Notes under the pieces: generated by a model
Told to the model about the DNA's origin: nothing
Seen by the model: the letters and a program-made list of their open reading frames with translations, nothing else
Databases searched by the model: none
Translations under genes and position numbers: made by a program
In this document: positions 1-8,974 of the stretch, one piece after another
Numbering within the stretch: the first letter of the stretch is position 1
Layout: the number at the start of each line of letters is the position of its first letter
Origin: Polaromonas sp.
GTDB taxonomy: Bacteria > Pseudomonadota > Gammaproteobacteria > Burkholderiales > Burkholderiaceae_C
DNA: 64,000 nt
NCBI RefSeq assembly: GCF_029945685.1
Contig: NZ_JAQSDA010000028.1
Coordinates: forward strand, 124,001 to 188,000
Reading direction: 5' to 3'

Positions 1-1767
1 GGCCGGCAGCTGTACATCGTCGAGAAAAACAGTGTTGGCGCGGTGACCGTTGAGCCCCATCATCGGATGCATCGTCAGCCCGGGCGCGTCCAGGGGAACG
101 ATGAAGACGCTGATACCGCCGTGTCGGGCGTTGTCGGGGTCGGTACGTGCCGCAAGCCACAGGTGGGTCGAGAAGCCTGCAGTGGACGTGAAAGTCTTTT
201 GCCCGCGGACTCGCCAGCCGCCATCGGGCGTCCGCGTAGCGGCGGTCCGCAGGCCGGCCAGATCGGAGCCATGGTCCGGCTCGCTATAGCCGAGCGCAAA
301 CGAGATATCCCCGCGAGCGATGCCGGGCAGGTAGTACGCCTTCTGGTCAGGCGAGCCATGGGTGATAAGCGCAGGCCCGATCATGTTAGCCGCCGTGTTA
401 TGGAACGTCACCGGCGCCTCGGCGTAGGCCATTTCTTCCTCGAACACCATCTGCTCAAGTGCGCCGCGCTGTTGCCCGCCGTATTCGCGCGGCCAGCTCA
501 CACCCAGCCAGCCCTGTCGACCCAATTGGCGGCTGAAGTCCTGACGGGCCTTCTGGTGATTCACCGGAAGATGTGCCGACGCCTGCGGATAGCAGTGGTC
601 CCAATTGGTTTCTAGCCAGCCCCGCACTTCCTTGCGAAAGTCGTCGACAGCGGCACCGAGCACCGGATCAGGCATACGCGTCCCTACGGGCGCCTCAAGC
701 AGCTGTGCGCCGAGTATGCGGCGAGCGGCATGCACACCACCGAGCCGGGTCACATCGCTATGAACACGCCTGAATAGCTGCGGCATAGCGTGTTCTTCCC
801 AGAACCCGATTCCGCCGAAGCCGTGCAGGAGTTCAAGCGCCACATGCCGCAGAACGCCGCCCGCATTCGAGGCCGCGACAGCTGCAGCGTATGGCCTACG
901 GGAGGCCTCGGCCTCCCCGGTTGCTTGCAGGCTGAGGCGGCATATCTCGATGCCCATTAGGCAGTTTGTGAGCTTGTGCTGGATCGCTTGGTACTGGCCG
1001 ATGAACTGCCCGAATTGCTTACGCTCCTTGGCGTAGCCGGTCAAGAGCTCAAGGCCGAACGCTGCTGCGCCCAAGGCACGGGCCGCCAGAAGCACACGCG
1101 CCACAGGAATCAGAGTTGCGAGGTCGCAGCCGATCTGCACTAATTCGAACTGCGTGACGCCGTCTAGCGTGACTTCAGAAAGGGCCGGTCGGCTGAGGCC
1201 GGGCGAAGCCAGAACGCTGACGCCCGGTGCATTAATCGCGACGATAGCAATCTCGCGCGCGCCGCCGGTCGGGACCAGCAGGTGGGTACAGGTTTGCGCG
1301 TTTTCGACAAACGCGGCCCGGCCGTTCAACCGCAAGGGCTGCGCGTCGGGGCGCTCAAGGCTCACCGTCAATGCACCGGCCTCGCCGCTGTCCGCGTCCC
1401 ATGTCCATGTGGGACGCATCTGTCCCTTTCCTAATGCATCGCGCACCGCAGTCGCGTTCGCAGCGGCGCAGCCCTTCAACGCTGCGTTCAGTAGAACCGA
1501 ATCAAGGAGTGGCAAGGGGCACGATGCTCGTCCGAATTCCTGCAAAAGCACCAGCGCAGTCGAAAGCCCATCCAGTTCCTCTCCATCGACTTCAACTGCG
1601 GTCCACCCCTGTTCTGCAGCCAGATGCCACAAGGCGGCAAAAGCTTGTGGCGACGGCTCGTGCAGCACCTGTTGCGGTGGCCACCGATCCGTCAGCAGGG
1701 CGCGCGCCGATTCACGCACCATCCGGAGTTCCGAGGAATCGCCTGCAGCGAGGAGATCTAAGGTCAT
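1..1767 (-). CDS. Tandem-fused acyl-CoA dehydrogenase (partial, runs off left edge)
   Basis: I read one uninterrupted frame of 589 codons from ATG at 1767 to the window edge. Residues 1-364 look like an acyl-CoA dehydrogenase half ending in the FAD-domain helix region (YAKERKQFGQF, then YQAIQHKL). Without a stop, a second dehydrogenase N-terminus begins at Met365 (MPDPVLGAAVDDFRKEV) and continues through WPREYGGQQRG and YSEPDHGSDLAGL, the usual substrate and FAD-binding motifs. Fused two-domain acyl-CoA dehydrogenases of over 700 residues are known in proteobacteria and actinobacteria. The gene lies 25 bp behind the enoyl-CoA hydratase and is last visible in the operon. It should desaturate an acyl-CoA using FAD. 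Substrate unknown; the C-terminus is outside the window. Confidence 0.85.
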   Translation of the reverse strand, partial: MTLDLLAAGDSSELRMVRESARALLTDRWPPQQVLHEPSPQAFAALWHLAAEQGWTAVEVDGEELDGLSTALVLLQEFGRASCPLPLLDSVLLNAALKGCAAANATAVRDALGKGQMRPTWTWDADSGEAGALTVSLERPDAQPLRLNGRAAFVENAQTCTHLLVPTGGAREIAIVAINAPGVSVLASPGLSRPALSEVTLDGVTQFELVQIGCDLATLIPVARVLLAARALGAAAFGLELLTGYAKERKQFGQFIGQYQAIQHKLTNCLMGIEICRLSLQATGEAEASRRPYAAAVAASNAGGVLRHVALELLHGFGGIGFWEEHAMPQLFRRVHSDVTRLGGVHAARRILGAQLLEAPVGTRMPDPVLGAAVDDFRKEVRGWLETNWDHCYPQASAHLPVNHQKARQDFSRQLGRQGWLGVSWPREYGGQQRGALEQMVFEEEMAYAEAPVTFHNTAANMIGPALITHGSPDQKAYYLPGIARGDISFALGYSEPDHGSDLAGLRTAATRTPDGGWRVRGQKTFTSTAGFSTHLWLAARTDPDNARHGGISVFIVPLDAPGLTMHPMMGLNGHRANTVFLDDVQLPA

Positions 1768-1792
1768 TGTTGGTGTTTCCAGCCCGGAGGCA

Positions 1793-2581
1793 TCATTTGT
1801 TAGTCCATTGCGGCTTGCGCTTCTCGGCAAACGCACGCGGCCCTTCGCGATAGTCTTCGCCGGCGTACATGCGCTGCACGGCCGGAAATTGACGCGCCTC
1901 CAAGAAGTTCTGCTCAAAGTTTGTGTCGAGCAAGGTCTTCCGGGCAACTTCCTTGATCGCACGCAACGCGCTGGGTGAACAGGCCAGCATCTGGGCCGCC
2001 CACTTGCGGGCTTCTTCCAGCGCTCCCGATGCCGGCGCCATCGCGGTCAGAATTCCAAGCTCCATGGCCTCTCGAGCGGGGACCCGACGGCCCGTTAACA
2101 GGATTCCCATGGCGCGTGGCATTCCAATGGCGCGAGGCAGGTACTGAACGCCGCCAGCAATCGGCGCAAGGCCGACCAGTGGCTCCGATAGTGCAAAAAA
2201 AGCATTCTCCGCCGCGATGATGACGTCGCATGCCAGAGCCAGTTCGAAGCCACCCCCCATGGCGATTCCGTTGACCGCCGCAATAACAGGCTTGTCCAGG
2301 TTGAAGCGGCGCGTCAGGCCCGCAAAGCCTCCTGGCGGGAACTCACGCGCAGTGTCCTTCGCCGCATGCGCCTTGAGATCATTGCCGGTGCAGAAGGCGC
2401 GGTCGCCAGCGCCCGTAACGATCGCAACCCACTGGTCGGGATCTGCGGCAAAATCATCCCAGACACTCTGCAGTTCCAGATCTGCTTCGTAGTGCAGGGA
2501 GTTCATGACCTCGGGTCGGTTGAGCGTAATAATGGTTAGATGGCCGTCCCGTGCCACCGAACAGTATTGGTAAGTCGGCAT
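1793..2581 (-). CDS. Enoyl-CoA hydratase/isomerase (crotonase family)
   Basis: This 262-residue protein has the normal crotonase length. It carries the first oxyanion-hole segment (FCTGNDLKAH) and the second (NGIAMGGGFELALACD), followed by SEPLVGLAPIAGG, where Glu residues act in hydratases. It should hydrate a trans-2-enoyl-CoA or carry out a related crotonase reaction in the cytoplasm. It sits 33 bp downstream of the acyl-CoA synthetase gene and just ahead of the fused dehydrogenase, so the three probably act in one beta-oxidation-like route. The exact substrate cannot be read from the sequence. Confidence 0.9.
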   Translation of the reverse strand: MPTYQYCSVARDGHLTIITLNRPEVMNSLHYEADLELQSVWDDFAADPDQWVAIVTGAGDRAFCTGNDLKAHAAKDTAREFPPGGFAGLTRRFNLDKPVIAAVNGIAMGGGFELALACDVIIAAENAFFALSEPLVGLAPIAGGVQYLPRAIGMPRAMGILLTGRRVPAREAMELGILTAMAPASGALEEARKWAAQMLACSPSALRAIKEVARKTLLDTNFEQNFLEARQFPAVQRMYAGEDYREGPRAFAEKRKPQWTNK

Positions 2582-2614
2582 ATGTGTGTAGATCCTGTCG
2601 CTTTGATTGGGTTG

Positions 2615-4753
2615 CTAATGCGCTGAAGTTCCCGGTCGATCAGCGTAAGTGACCAGAGCGTCGAGGGCCTCGACGCGGCTGCCATCGACGAGGAGCGGAT
2701 TGACTTCGAGCGTGTCCAATGTCGCGCCAAGTGCGAGCGCGGCGTCGCCGATGCGCGCGACTGTTTGCGCAATGCGGTCGAGGTCGGCCGCAGGTGCGCC
2801 TCGAAATCCTTGCAGCAACCGCGTGCCACGCAGTTCGCCCAGCATGTCATGTACGTCGACTGACGTGATCGGCAGAAGACGCAGGCTGACATCCTTCAGA
2901 GCTTCGATCCACACGCCGCCCAAGCCGAGCGCAAGCACGTGGCCCCACTCCGGGTCCCGGCGCACGCCGACGAACAGCTCCACGCCCTGGCGGCGCATCG
3001 GCACCACGAGCACGCCATCGATGCGCGCAGCGGGCGCCGCCGCAGCGACGGAAGTCGTGATCGCTCGATAAGCCTCAGCCACTGCGTCTGGGCCTGATAG
3101 GTTGAGCTTGACGCCACCAACCTCGGTTTTGTGGGCGATGTCCGGCGATGCGATCTTGAGCACCACCGGCCCTCCCGATGCCTGCGCGGCCGCGATGGCC
3201 GCGTCGGCGCTGGTGGCGAGCACCGCGGGCACCACGGGCACCTCGAAGCCGGCGAGATACCGCAGCGACTCCCATTCCGAGTGCGGGTGTTCGGCCGTTG
3301 CGGTTGCGACTGCGTTGCCCTGCGGAAAGGCCACAGCGCGGGACCGGGCGTATTGGGCCGACCAGGATAGCGCATGCCGAACCGCCTTCATCCCCAGGTC
3401 GGCACCAGCGGCCAGGTAGGGCACGGCTGCTTCCGCCGCAAGCGCTCGTGCCTGATCGGAAACGTATTTCATCGTGTGGCTGATCACGACGACAGGACGT
3501 TTTGCCCCCGTGGTGGCTCGGCCGATCTCATGGACCGAAGAAACGAAGTGAGGGGTCCAGTCGTCGTTGAGACCAGTGGGGACGTCAGCAATGCACACCG
3601 TCAAGGCTACGCCGGGGTCGGCCATCACGGTGTCTAGCGCTCGTGTAAGCAGACGTGGATCATTGATAGCGCCGCCCGTCATGTCCAACGGGTTGGCCGG
3701 TGTAGCATAGGCGGGAAGCGCTTCGCGCAATGCATCAAGTGTGGCCGGCGCAAATTCCGGCAGAAAAATATCCTCCATATGCGCGTAGTCAGCGCCCAAT
3801 TCGCCCATTCCACCCGACACCGAGAGGAATGCCACGCCCTTGCCATCAAGCGGGCCCAGCATCGCGAGCAAACGTGACGTGAGCACCATTTCTTCGATCG
3901 AGCGCACCCTGACCAAACCGAACTGCTTGCATACGCCGTCGAACACGCTGTCGTCGCCCACGATCGAGCCGGTGTGGGACTGGGCCGCCTGCGTTGCAAG
4001 GGGAGAACGACCGACCTTGAGCACGACTAGCGGTTTGCCCAATTGGATGGCGCGCCGCGCGAGGGCCCGGAACCGAGCGACATCACGAATGCTCTCTATG
4101 AACAGGGCGATAACCCGGTTGTCGGCATCGTCCAGAAGGTGGTCTGCGACGGCGGACAGATCCAGCATTGACTCGTTGCCCGTGGAGATCACGCAGTGAA
4201 GCCCAATGCCCTGCTGGTGCGCAAAATGTTTTGCGAAGGTGGCTATTGCACCGCTCTGGGACACGATGCTGATCGGGCCGGTGAGCGCTGGCGCCCGCAT
4301 AGAGCCTGTCCAGCAGGCGGCACGCCGCGTGAAGTTGATGAAGCCCAGGCAATTGGGGCCGAGCAAGGTGATGCCGAGCTGGTGCGCCGTGCGCACCATT
4401 TCTTCCTGCAGTTGGCGGCCCGCGTCGCCCGTTTCAGCAAAACCGCCAGCCAGCACGACAGCGTAGCGCGCGCCGCAGCGGGCAACGTCGCGCAGCACCT
4501 CGTCCATGGCTGCGATCGGGACCATAACCAGCGCGACGTCGACGACTTCGCCGATCTCGGCGCAGCTACTGTGGGTCTGTTGTCCGTGTGCCATGCCGCC
4601 GCTGCGGCTCACCAGATGCAAAGCTCCCGAGTAGCCCAAATCCTGCAGGTTTTTCCAGGCGGAACGCGAAAACGCAGATCGGTCGCTTGCGCCAACGAGG
4701 ACGATGGCACGGGGATCGAGCAGACGGGCGAGGTTGGAGGATTCGAGGGACAT
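2615..4753 (-). CDS. NDP-forming acyl-CoA synthetase (acetate--CoA ligase family)
   Basis: The 712-residue protein starts with a CoA-binding Rossmann domain (LLDPRAIVLVGASDR). A succinyl-CoA-synthetase-like middle region follows, with LGPNCLGF, SQSGAIA and the phospho-histidine loop AQSHTGSIVGDD. It ends with an ATP-grasp domain (PVVLKIASPDIAHKTEVGG) of about 220 residues. This is the fused alpha-beta architecture of ADP-forming acyl-CoA synthetases, which activate an organic acid to its CoA thioester. It lies 7 bp downstream of the thiolase-like gene in the same operon and is the likely entry enzyme for the pathway. Acid specificity is unknown. Confidence 0.9.
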   Translation of the reverse strand: MSLESSNLARLLDPRAIVLVGASDRSAFSRSAWKNLQDLGYSGALHLVSRSGGMAHGQQTHSSCAEIGEVVDVALVMVPIAAMDEVLRDVARCGARYAVVLAGGFAETGDAGRQLQEEMVRTAHQLGITLLGPNCLGFINFTRRAACWTGSMRAPALTGPISIVSQSGAIATFAKHFAHQQGIGLHCVISTGNESMLDLSAVADHLLDDADNRVIALFIESIRDVARFRALARRAIQLGKPLVVLKVGRSPLATQAAQSHTGSIVGDDSVFDGVCKQFGLVRVRSIEEMVLTSRLLAMLGPLDGKGVAFLSVSGGMGELGADYAHMEDIFLPEFAPATLDALREALPAYATPANPLDMTGGAINDPRLLTRALDTVMADPGVALTVCIADVPTGLNDDWTPHFVSSVHEIGRATTGAKRPVVVISHTMKYVSDQARALAAEAAVPYLAAGADLGMKAVRHALSWSAQYARSRAVAFPQGNAVATATAEHPHSEWESLRYLAGFEVPVVPAVLATSADAAIAAAQASGGPVVLKIASPDIAHKTEVGGVKLNLSGPDAVAEAYRAITTSVAAAAPAARIDGVLVVPMRRQGVELFVGVRRDPEWGHVLALGLGGVWIEALKDVSLRLLPITSVDVHDMLGELRGTRLLQGFRGAPAADLDRIAQTVARIGDAALALGATLDTLEVNPLLVDGSRVEALDALVTYADRPGTSAH

Positions 4754-4759
4754 ATTTAG

Positions 4760-6352
4760 CTATAGAGAAGAGAGGTATTCGGGGCTCAGGAGGCTGGCCA
4801 GAGGCGAGACACGGCTGAAGTCTGGTGTAAAGATGTTGCGGCCGTCGTGCTGTTTGACGAAGCCGGGCAGTCGGAGGCAGTCGATGGCTTCAAGCGCCGC
4901 CATCGTTTTCGGGTCTGACGGTGTATTGGCGACGAACCGTTCGCCGGTGGCGTCGAGACGGCCGAAGATGAGGCCGGTCTCGGGCCCCTGTTTGCCATGC
5001 AGGACTGAGTAGGTTTCGACCGTGGCCGGGCCAATGGGCGATGCAGCCAGCACCAAGGCTTGTGCCCGGTCGATTTCTGCCTGGATAGCCGCGTCGTCAA
5101 TTCGGAACGGCGTAGCCGGCCGCACAGTCGAATAAACCCCCATCGACTGTTTCGTGACGAGGCCGCCATTAGCCCCGACAAGGCCCCAGCTGCCTGGCCG
5201 CTTGCGCACGCAGTCGACCATTTGCGCAATTGCATGGGTGACATAGTTGTTGCCGGGACCGCCGAAGAAGGGCAGGCCGCCGGTGACCGTGAGGCCGCGT
5301 GCATCCCCGGCCGCGATACCGAGTTCCCGGCAGGCCATCTGCACCGCAGACGGAAAGCAGCTGTACAGGTCCAGGAACGCCATCTCGTCGAGCCGCTTGC
5401 CAGACTGCGCGAGGGCATGGCTGGCGGTCAAGCGCATTGCGGGGGATGTATGGAGATGACTGCGTTCGCTGACAAACCAACTGTCATGGGCGTGCGCCGT
5501 GCCGTGCAAGTAAACCCGCTTGGCTGTGGGAATGCTGAGCTCGTCCGCGCGCGCCTCGGACACCACCAGTACCGCTGCCGCTTGGTCGATGTAGGCGCTT
5601 GCCACCATGCGCTTGGTGTAGGGGAAACCTACGTAAGGGTTTTCTGCCGAGACCGTCGCGAGATCAGCTGCCGAGCAGCCGTCCCGTCGCGTCGCGAGCG
5701 GATTGTCCTTCGCGACTGCGGCAAAGCGCGCAAACAATTCGGCGCTTTTCGCGCGGTACTGATCCATACTCTGGCCGTCGACAGCGCGCAAGGCTTGGCC
5801 GATCAACGCATACATCGCGATCGCCGACCGCATGCCGTGCGCCTCCTCGGCCGCCGTGTACATTGAAGGCGCGGCCTCGAGCGTGTCTGGAACTTTCGGC
5901 GCGTCTTCGTCCCATTGCAGCTTCAGGCCCGCGCGGCGAGCCGCTAGTTCGGTGCGCAGCGCCTCACCCCCCGCAACTAGCGCCGCCTGCGACTGACCCT
6001 GGGCAATGCGCTCGCACGCCCTGGCAAGCATAACCTGGGGTGAGTCGCCGCCGGCCGGCGGATAGACTAGATCGCCGGGCTGCGCGCCCAGCCGCAGGGC
6101 GAGGGACCAAGGAGGATTGGCAGGGCTGCCGAACGGCGACTTGAAGCGCGGAACGCTGTCCCCGAACAGCCGGATCACGGTGATTGAGTCCAGATTGCGG
6201 TACAGCTGTTCACCGGCGCCGCTGTCGTGAGCGGCAAGCAACGCAGCGTCACGGATCAAATCGATCGGGGAGCGGGCCTCCTCAGGAGGGGAAACCGTGT
6301 CGGTGATCTGGCCCACACCGACAATAACGGGAATGCGCGTGGAATCGTTCAT
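4760..6352 (-). CDS. Thiolase-like acetyl-CoA acetyltransferase family protein
   Basis: I chose ATG at 6352 (MNDSTRIPVIVGVGQ) because its A overlaps the upstream stop in an ATGA junction; the longer frame begins inside the upstream gene. The 530-residue protein has the thiolase N-terminal start (PVIVGVGQ) and late motifs FLDLYSCFPSA, TVTGGLPFFGGPGNNY and GANGG. The usual nucleophilic Cys near residue 90-110 is not visible: the corresponding stretch reads AGGDSPQVMLARACERI. It belongs to the large SCPx/lipid-transfer-like thiolases that often accompany NDP-forming synthetases. It may thiolyse or condense acyl-CoAs, or be a non-catalytic partner. Confidence 0.8.
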   Translation of the reverse strand: MNDSTRIPVIVGVGQITDTVSPPEEARSPIDLIRDAALLAAHDSGAGEQLYRNLDSITVIRLFGDSVPRFKSPFGSPANPPWSLALRLGAQPGDLVYPPAGGDSPQVMLARACERIAQGQSQAALVAGGEALRTELAARRAGLKLQWDEDAPKVPDTLEAAPSMYTAAEEAHGMRSAIAMYALIGQALRAVDGQSMDQYRAKSAELFARFAAVAKDNPLATRRDGCSAADLATVSAENPYVGFPYTKRMVASAYIDQAAAVLVVSEARADELSIPTAKRVYLHGTAHAHDSWFVSERSHLHTSPAMRLTASHALAQSGKRLDEMAFLDLYSCFPSAVQMACRELGIAAGDARGLTVTGGLPFFGGPGNNYVTHAIAQMVDCVRKRPGSWGLVGANGGLVTKQSMGVYSTVRPATPFRIDDAAIQAEIDRAQALVLAASPIGPATVETYSVLHGKQGPETGLIFGRLDATGERFVANTPSDPKTMAALEAIDCLRLPGFVKQHDGRNIFTPDFSRVSPLASLLSPEYLSSL

Positions 6353-7485
6353 TGGGTGTTTGGTTCCTGGTAAAGCGATACGAGCTGCTCGCTGATCTCC
6401 GCATACTCGACGAGAAAGTCCTGCATGACCTGCTTCACAGACGTCTCCTCGTGCATCGTCCCCACTACCTGGCCGGCGGGGAAGGAACAATAGTCGGCCC
6501 GCCCCGCCCGGTCGATGCGTGCCTTTGCCGTGTAATACAGGCTATTTTGGAGTGGAGGCTTCAGGTGCTGGGGCGCGCCAGCCTGCTCCCAGGCTTCGGA
6601 GGCCTTGCTGCGCAGCATGCGGACGGTTTTTCCGGTCATCCATTTGCGCTGCACTGCATCCTCCGACCGCGCCTCAAAGAGCACCCGTTTTTCCATTGGT
6701 GTCAATTCGCTCTCGCGGGTGCCAAGCCAGATCGTCCCGCACCATACGCCTTGTGCGCCCAGCGCGAACGCCGCCGCGATGTGGCGGCCCCGGCTGATCC
6801 CACCCGCCGCCAGCACGGCCATCCCCGGTGTGCAGACGTCGACAATGCTGGGCACGAGAACCATAGTGGAAATGACCCCTGTGTGACCGCCGGCCTCTGT
6901 TCCCTGCGCAATGATGATGTCAACACCGGCATCGCGTTGCGACACGGCATGCTCAGGCTTCCCGCACAGTGCGCCCATCAGCATATCCCTGGCGTGAAGC
7001 CGCTCAACCAGAGACTTCGGCGGCGTGCCCAGTGCACTTACGATCAACTTCACCTTGGGATGCCTGAGGGCGACTTCTATCTGCTCTTGGGCACCTTCTG
7101 GCGTGGTGGTGCGCTGGCGTGCGGCAAATCTGTCCTCGACCTCCTGTGCCATGTCGGCGGGGAGTTCGGCAATGCCGGCCCCGGAAAGCATCTCCTCAAC
7201 AAAGCGCCTTTGCGCCTGCGGGACAAGCGATGCCACTAAAACCTGGTTTCCGCTGACCTGCTTGTCGTAGTTCTCGGGGATCAGGACGTCCACGCCGTAA
7301 CTACGATCGCCGATCCGGTCATCGATCCAGCACAGCTCCTGTTCAAGTTGCTCGGGAGAAAAAGTGACGGCGCCCAGTACCCCGAAGCCACCTGAACGGG
7401 TCACCTCGACCACTACGTCGCGGCAATGGGAGAAGGCAAAAATAGGAACTTCGCAGCCGAGTTTGTCGCAGATGGGGGTATGCAT
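6349..7485 (-). CDS. Nitronate monooxygenase / 2-nitropropane dioxygenase family flavoprotein
   Basis: The start is taken at ATG 7485 (MHTPICDKLGCEVPIFAFSH), the usual family N-terminus; 39 codons upstream in frame lack any family character. The 378-residue protein carries the FMN TIM-barrel features of the family: GGFGVLGA, AQGTEAGGHTG and ALGAQGVWCGTIWLGT. Such enzymes oxidise alkyl nitronates, but members inside acyl-CoA operons may act as other flavin oxidoreductases. It is the first gene of the minus-strand operon and overlaps the thiolase-like gene by 4 bp. A strong inverted repeat lies about 150 bp upstream. Confidence 0.85.
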   Translation of the reverse strand: MHTPICDKLGCEVPIFAFSHCRDVVVEVTRSGGFGVLGAVTFSPEQLEQELCWIDDRIGDRSYGVDVLIPENYDKQVSGNQVLVASLVPQAQRRFVEEMLSGAGIAELPADMAQEVEDRFAARQRTTTPEGAQEQIEVALRHPKVKLIVSALGTPPKSLVERLHARDMLMGALCGKPEHAVSQRDAGVDIIIAQGTEAGGHTGVISTMVLVPSIVDVCTPGMAVLAAGGISRGRHIAAAFALGAQGVWCGTIWLGTRESELTPMEKRVLFEARSEDAVQRKWMTGKTVRMLRSKASEAWEQAGAPQHLKPPLQNSLYYTAKARIDRAGRADYCSFPAGQVVGTMHEETSVKQVMQDFLVEYAEISEQLVSLYQEPNTQ

Positions 7486-7632
7486 TTCGTATCTAAAAAA
7501 AGTAAACCACGGCGCGCCGACGCATCGGCCGAATGGCTGCAGTGCTCCAGCGGGGGTGCGCGACCGTGTGCACAGATCGCTCGGTCCAGGCCGCCAAAAC
7601 AATACATCAAGCCACTACTTTAGTTGATATAA

Positions 7633-7664
7633 CAACCTATGCTGGCAGGGTTTTCCATAGGTTG
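7633..7664. promoter_or_regulatory. Inverted repeat, probable operator of the acyl-CoA operon
   Basis: Two perfect 9-bp arms, CAACCTATG (7633-7641) and CATAGGTTG (7656-7664), are separated by 14 bp in the AT-richer gap upstream of the nitronate monooxygenase gene. This is typical of a dimeric regulator site. No regulator gene lies next to it, so the cognate protein is unknown. Confidence 0.5.
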
Positions 7665-7759
7665 ACTTATAAACATAAACGGCAGATGAGGTGAGAGAGT
7701 GCGCGCCCCCCGGCCTGCGGGCGATTTTGTTGCTGCCCGATGAGCGGGCACATCGCTGA

Positions 7760-8646
7760 CGCAGCCAGATTAAGACACTTGCCCATGAACTGAACGTCCC
7801 CTACAGCGTCTTAGCACTCGATGACGGCAACCTTGCCGAATCTCTGGCTGGTGTGTCTGTCTTGCTGAACTGCGCGGGACCATTTGCCAGAACTACCGAG
7901 CCGCTGATGCGCGCCTGCCTTCAGGCTGGCGTCCACTACCTCGACATCACGGCGGAAATCAACGTTCACCGGCTGGCCGAAGGGCTCGGCGTCGAAGCAA
8001 CTCGCGCTGGTGTGATGCTGCTGCCTGGTGTGGGGTGGGATGTGGCGTCGACGGACTGCTTGGCACTCCAGCTTTCCCGTCGCGTGACAAACCCCGTCTC
8101 AATGAGGATTGCTCTTCAGGTCGCCGGCTCCATGTCGCGTGGATCAGCCGTCAGTGCGGGCGAGATCGCGGGCGCTGGCTTGATGGTCCGTGTGAACGAT
8201 GCACTAAAGCCCGCACCCGATGCATCGATGTTCAACTTCGACGATGGCGATGGCGATGGCGATGGCGATGTATCCTGCTTCCCCTTGCCCTTCGGTGACC
8301 TCGTCACGACATGGCATTCGACACGCATCCCCAATATCGCCATGTTCGTGAATGTCACTGGCGATGCCTTTCCTGCAGGAGAGTTGTCAGCGCTTCCTGA
8401 TGGACTAATCAAAGAGAACGCGACGGGCAGCGGGCCTGTGCAGTGGTGGAGATCACAGGATCGGACGGCAAGGTCCTACGGGCGCGAGTGGAAACCGTGA
8501 ACGGCTACTCATACACGCCGCTGGCGGCGGCGGCGGAAGCGGCGCACAGGGTGCTGAACGGAGAGCACCTGCCAGGTTTCCGAACTCCTGCTCAGGAGTT
8601 CGGCGGCAACTTCGCGGAAGGTGTTGCCGGGACTAGAGTCACAATG
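7760..8646 (+). pseudogene. Saccharopine-dehydrogenase-like (trans-acting enoyl reductase) remnant
   Basis: Homology-like reading begins after an in-frame TGA at 7757 and lacks the N-terminal nucleotide-binding motif of the family. It continues as VSVLLNCAGPFARTTEPL and HYLDITAEINVH, then LPDGLIKENATGSG. Around 8430-8445 the frame changes: the family C-terminus (VEITGSDGKVLRARVETVNGYSYTP, given here in two parts: VEITGSDGKVL and RARVETVNGYSYTP) resumes in another frame and reads on past the normal end. The gene is therefore broken at the 5' end and frameshifted. An expanded GATGGC repeat lies in the middle. The coordinates are approximate. Confidence 0.7.
8243..8270 (+). repeat. GATGGC hexamer tandem repeat
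   Basis: About 4.7 copies of GATGGC lie inside the saccharopine-dehydrogenase remnant and encode an Asp-Gly run (DGDGDGDGD). Intact relatives usually have a single short acidic-Gly step here, so this looks like slippage expansion. Confidence 0.8.
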
Positions 8647-8974
8647 CCCGCGCTGTCACCATCATGGACGCCAGGATACCTCTCCCTACTAAGAGGATGC
8701 CTGGAGTTCATGAGAGTCTCTCAGAGACTTGGAAGTGAAAAGACTATGAATAGAGCTAGGCCAAACAGCCTAGCTCCTATGCCGTTTAGAACGATCCCAA
8801 AGAGCAATTGGTTTGGCAGGTATTACTTCAATTGAAGGTTGGACAGGAACAAAATAAGCTCCCAAGAGCTTTTCTGTTTATCCCTCCACCCGGAAACTCT
8901 CCCGCTTTACGCCCAAGCAGCTCAGCACTCCGAGTGCTTACCGATATGGCGGGCTTAATAGCACCCTTCCGTAT
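8647..8974. other. Intergenic stretch with two hairpins, no gene
   Basis: I see no supported gene here. The stretch holds a 7-bp palindrome with arms AGTCTCT/AGAGACT (8715-8729) and a perfect 9-bp stem GAGCTAGGC/GCCTAGCTC with a 6-nt loop (8753-8776). Neither is followed by a T tract, so they do not qualify as intrinsic terminators. Confidence 0.5.

Noticed and set aside
1..675. Separate downstream acyl-CoA dehydrogenase gene starting at 675
   Set aside because: The ATG at 675 lies in the same open frame as the upstream half, with no stop between, so I treat them as one fused gene; an internal start remains possible.
8753..8776. Intrinsic terminator
   Set aside because: Good stem but no T tract on either strand.
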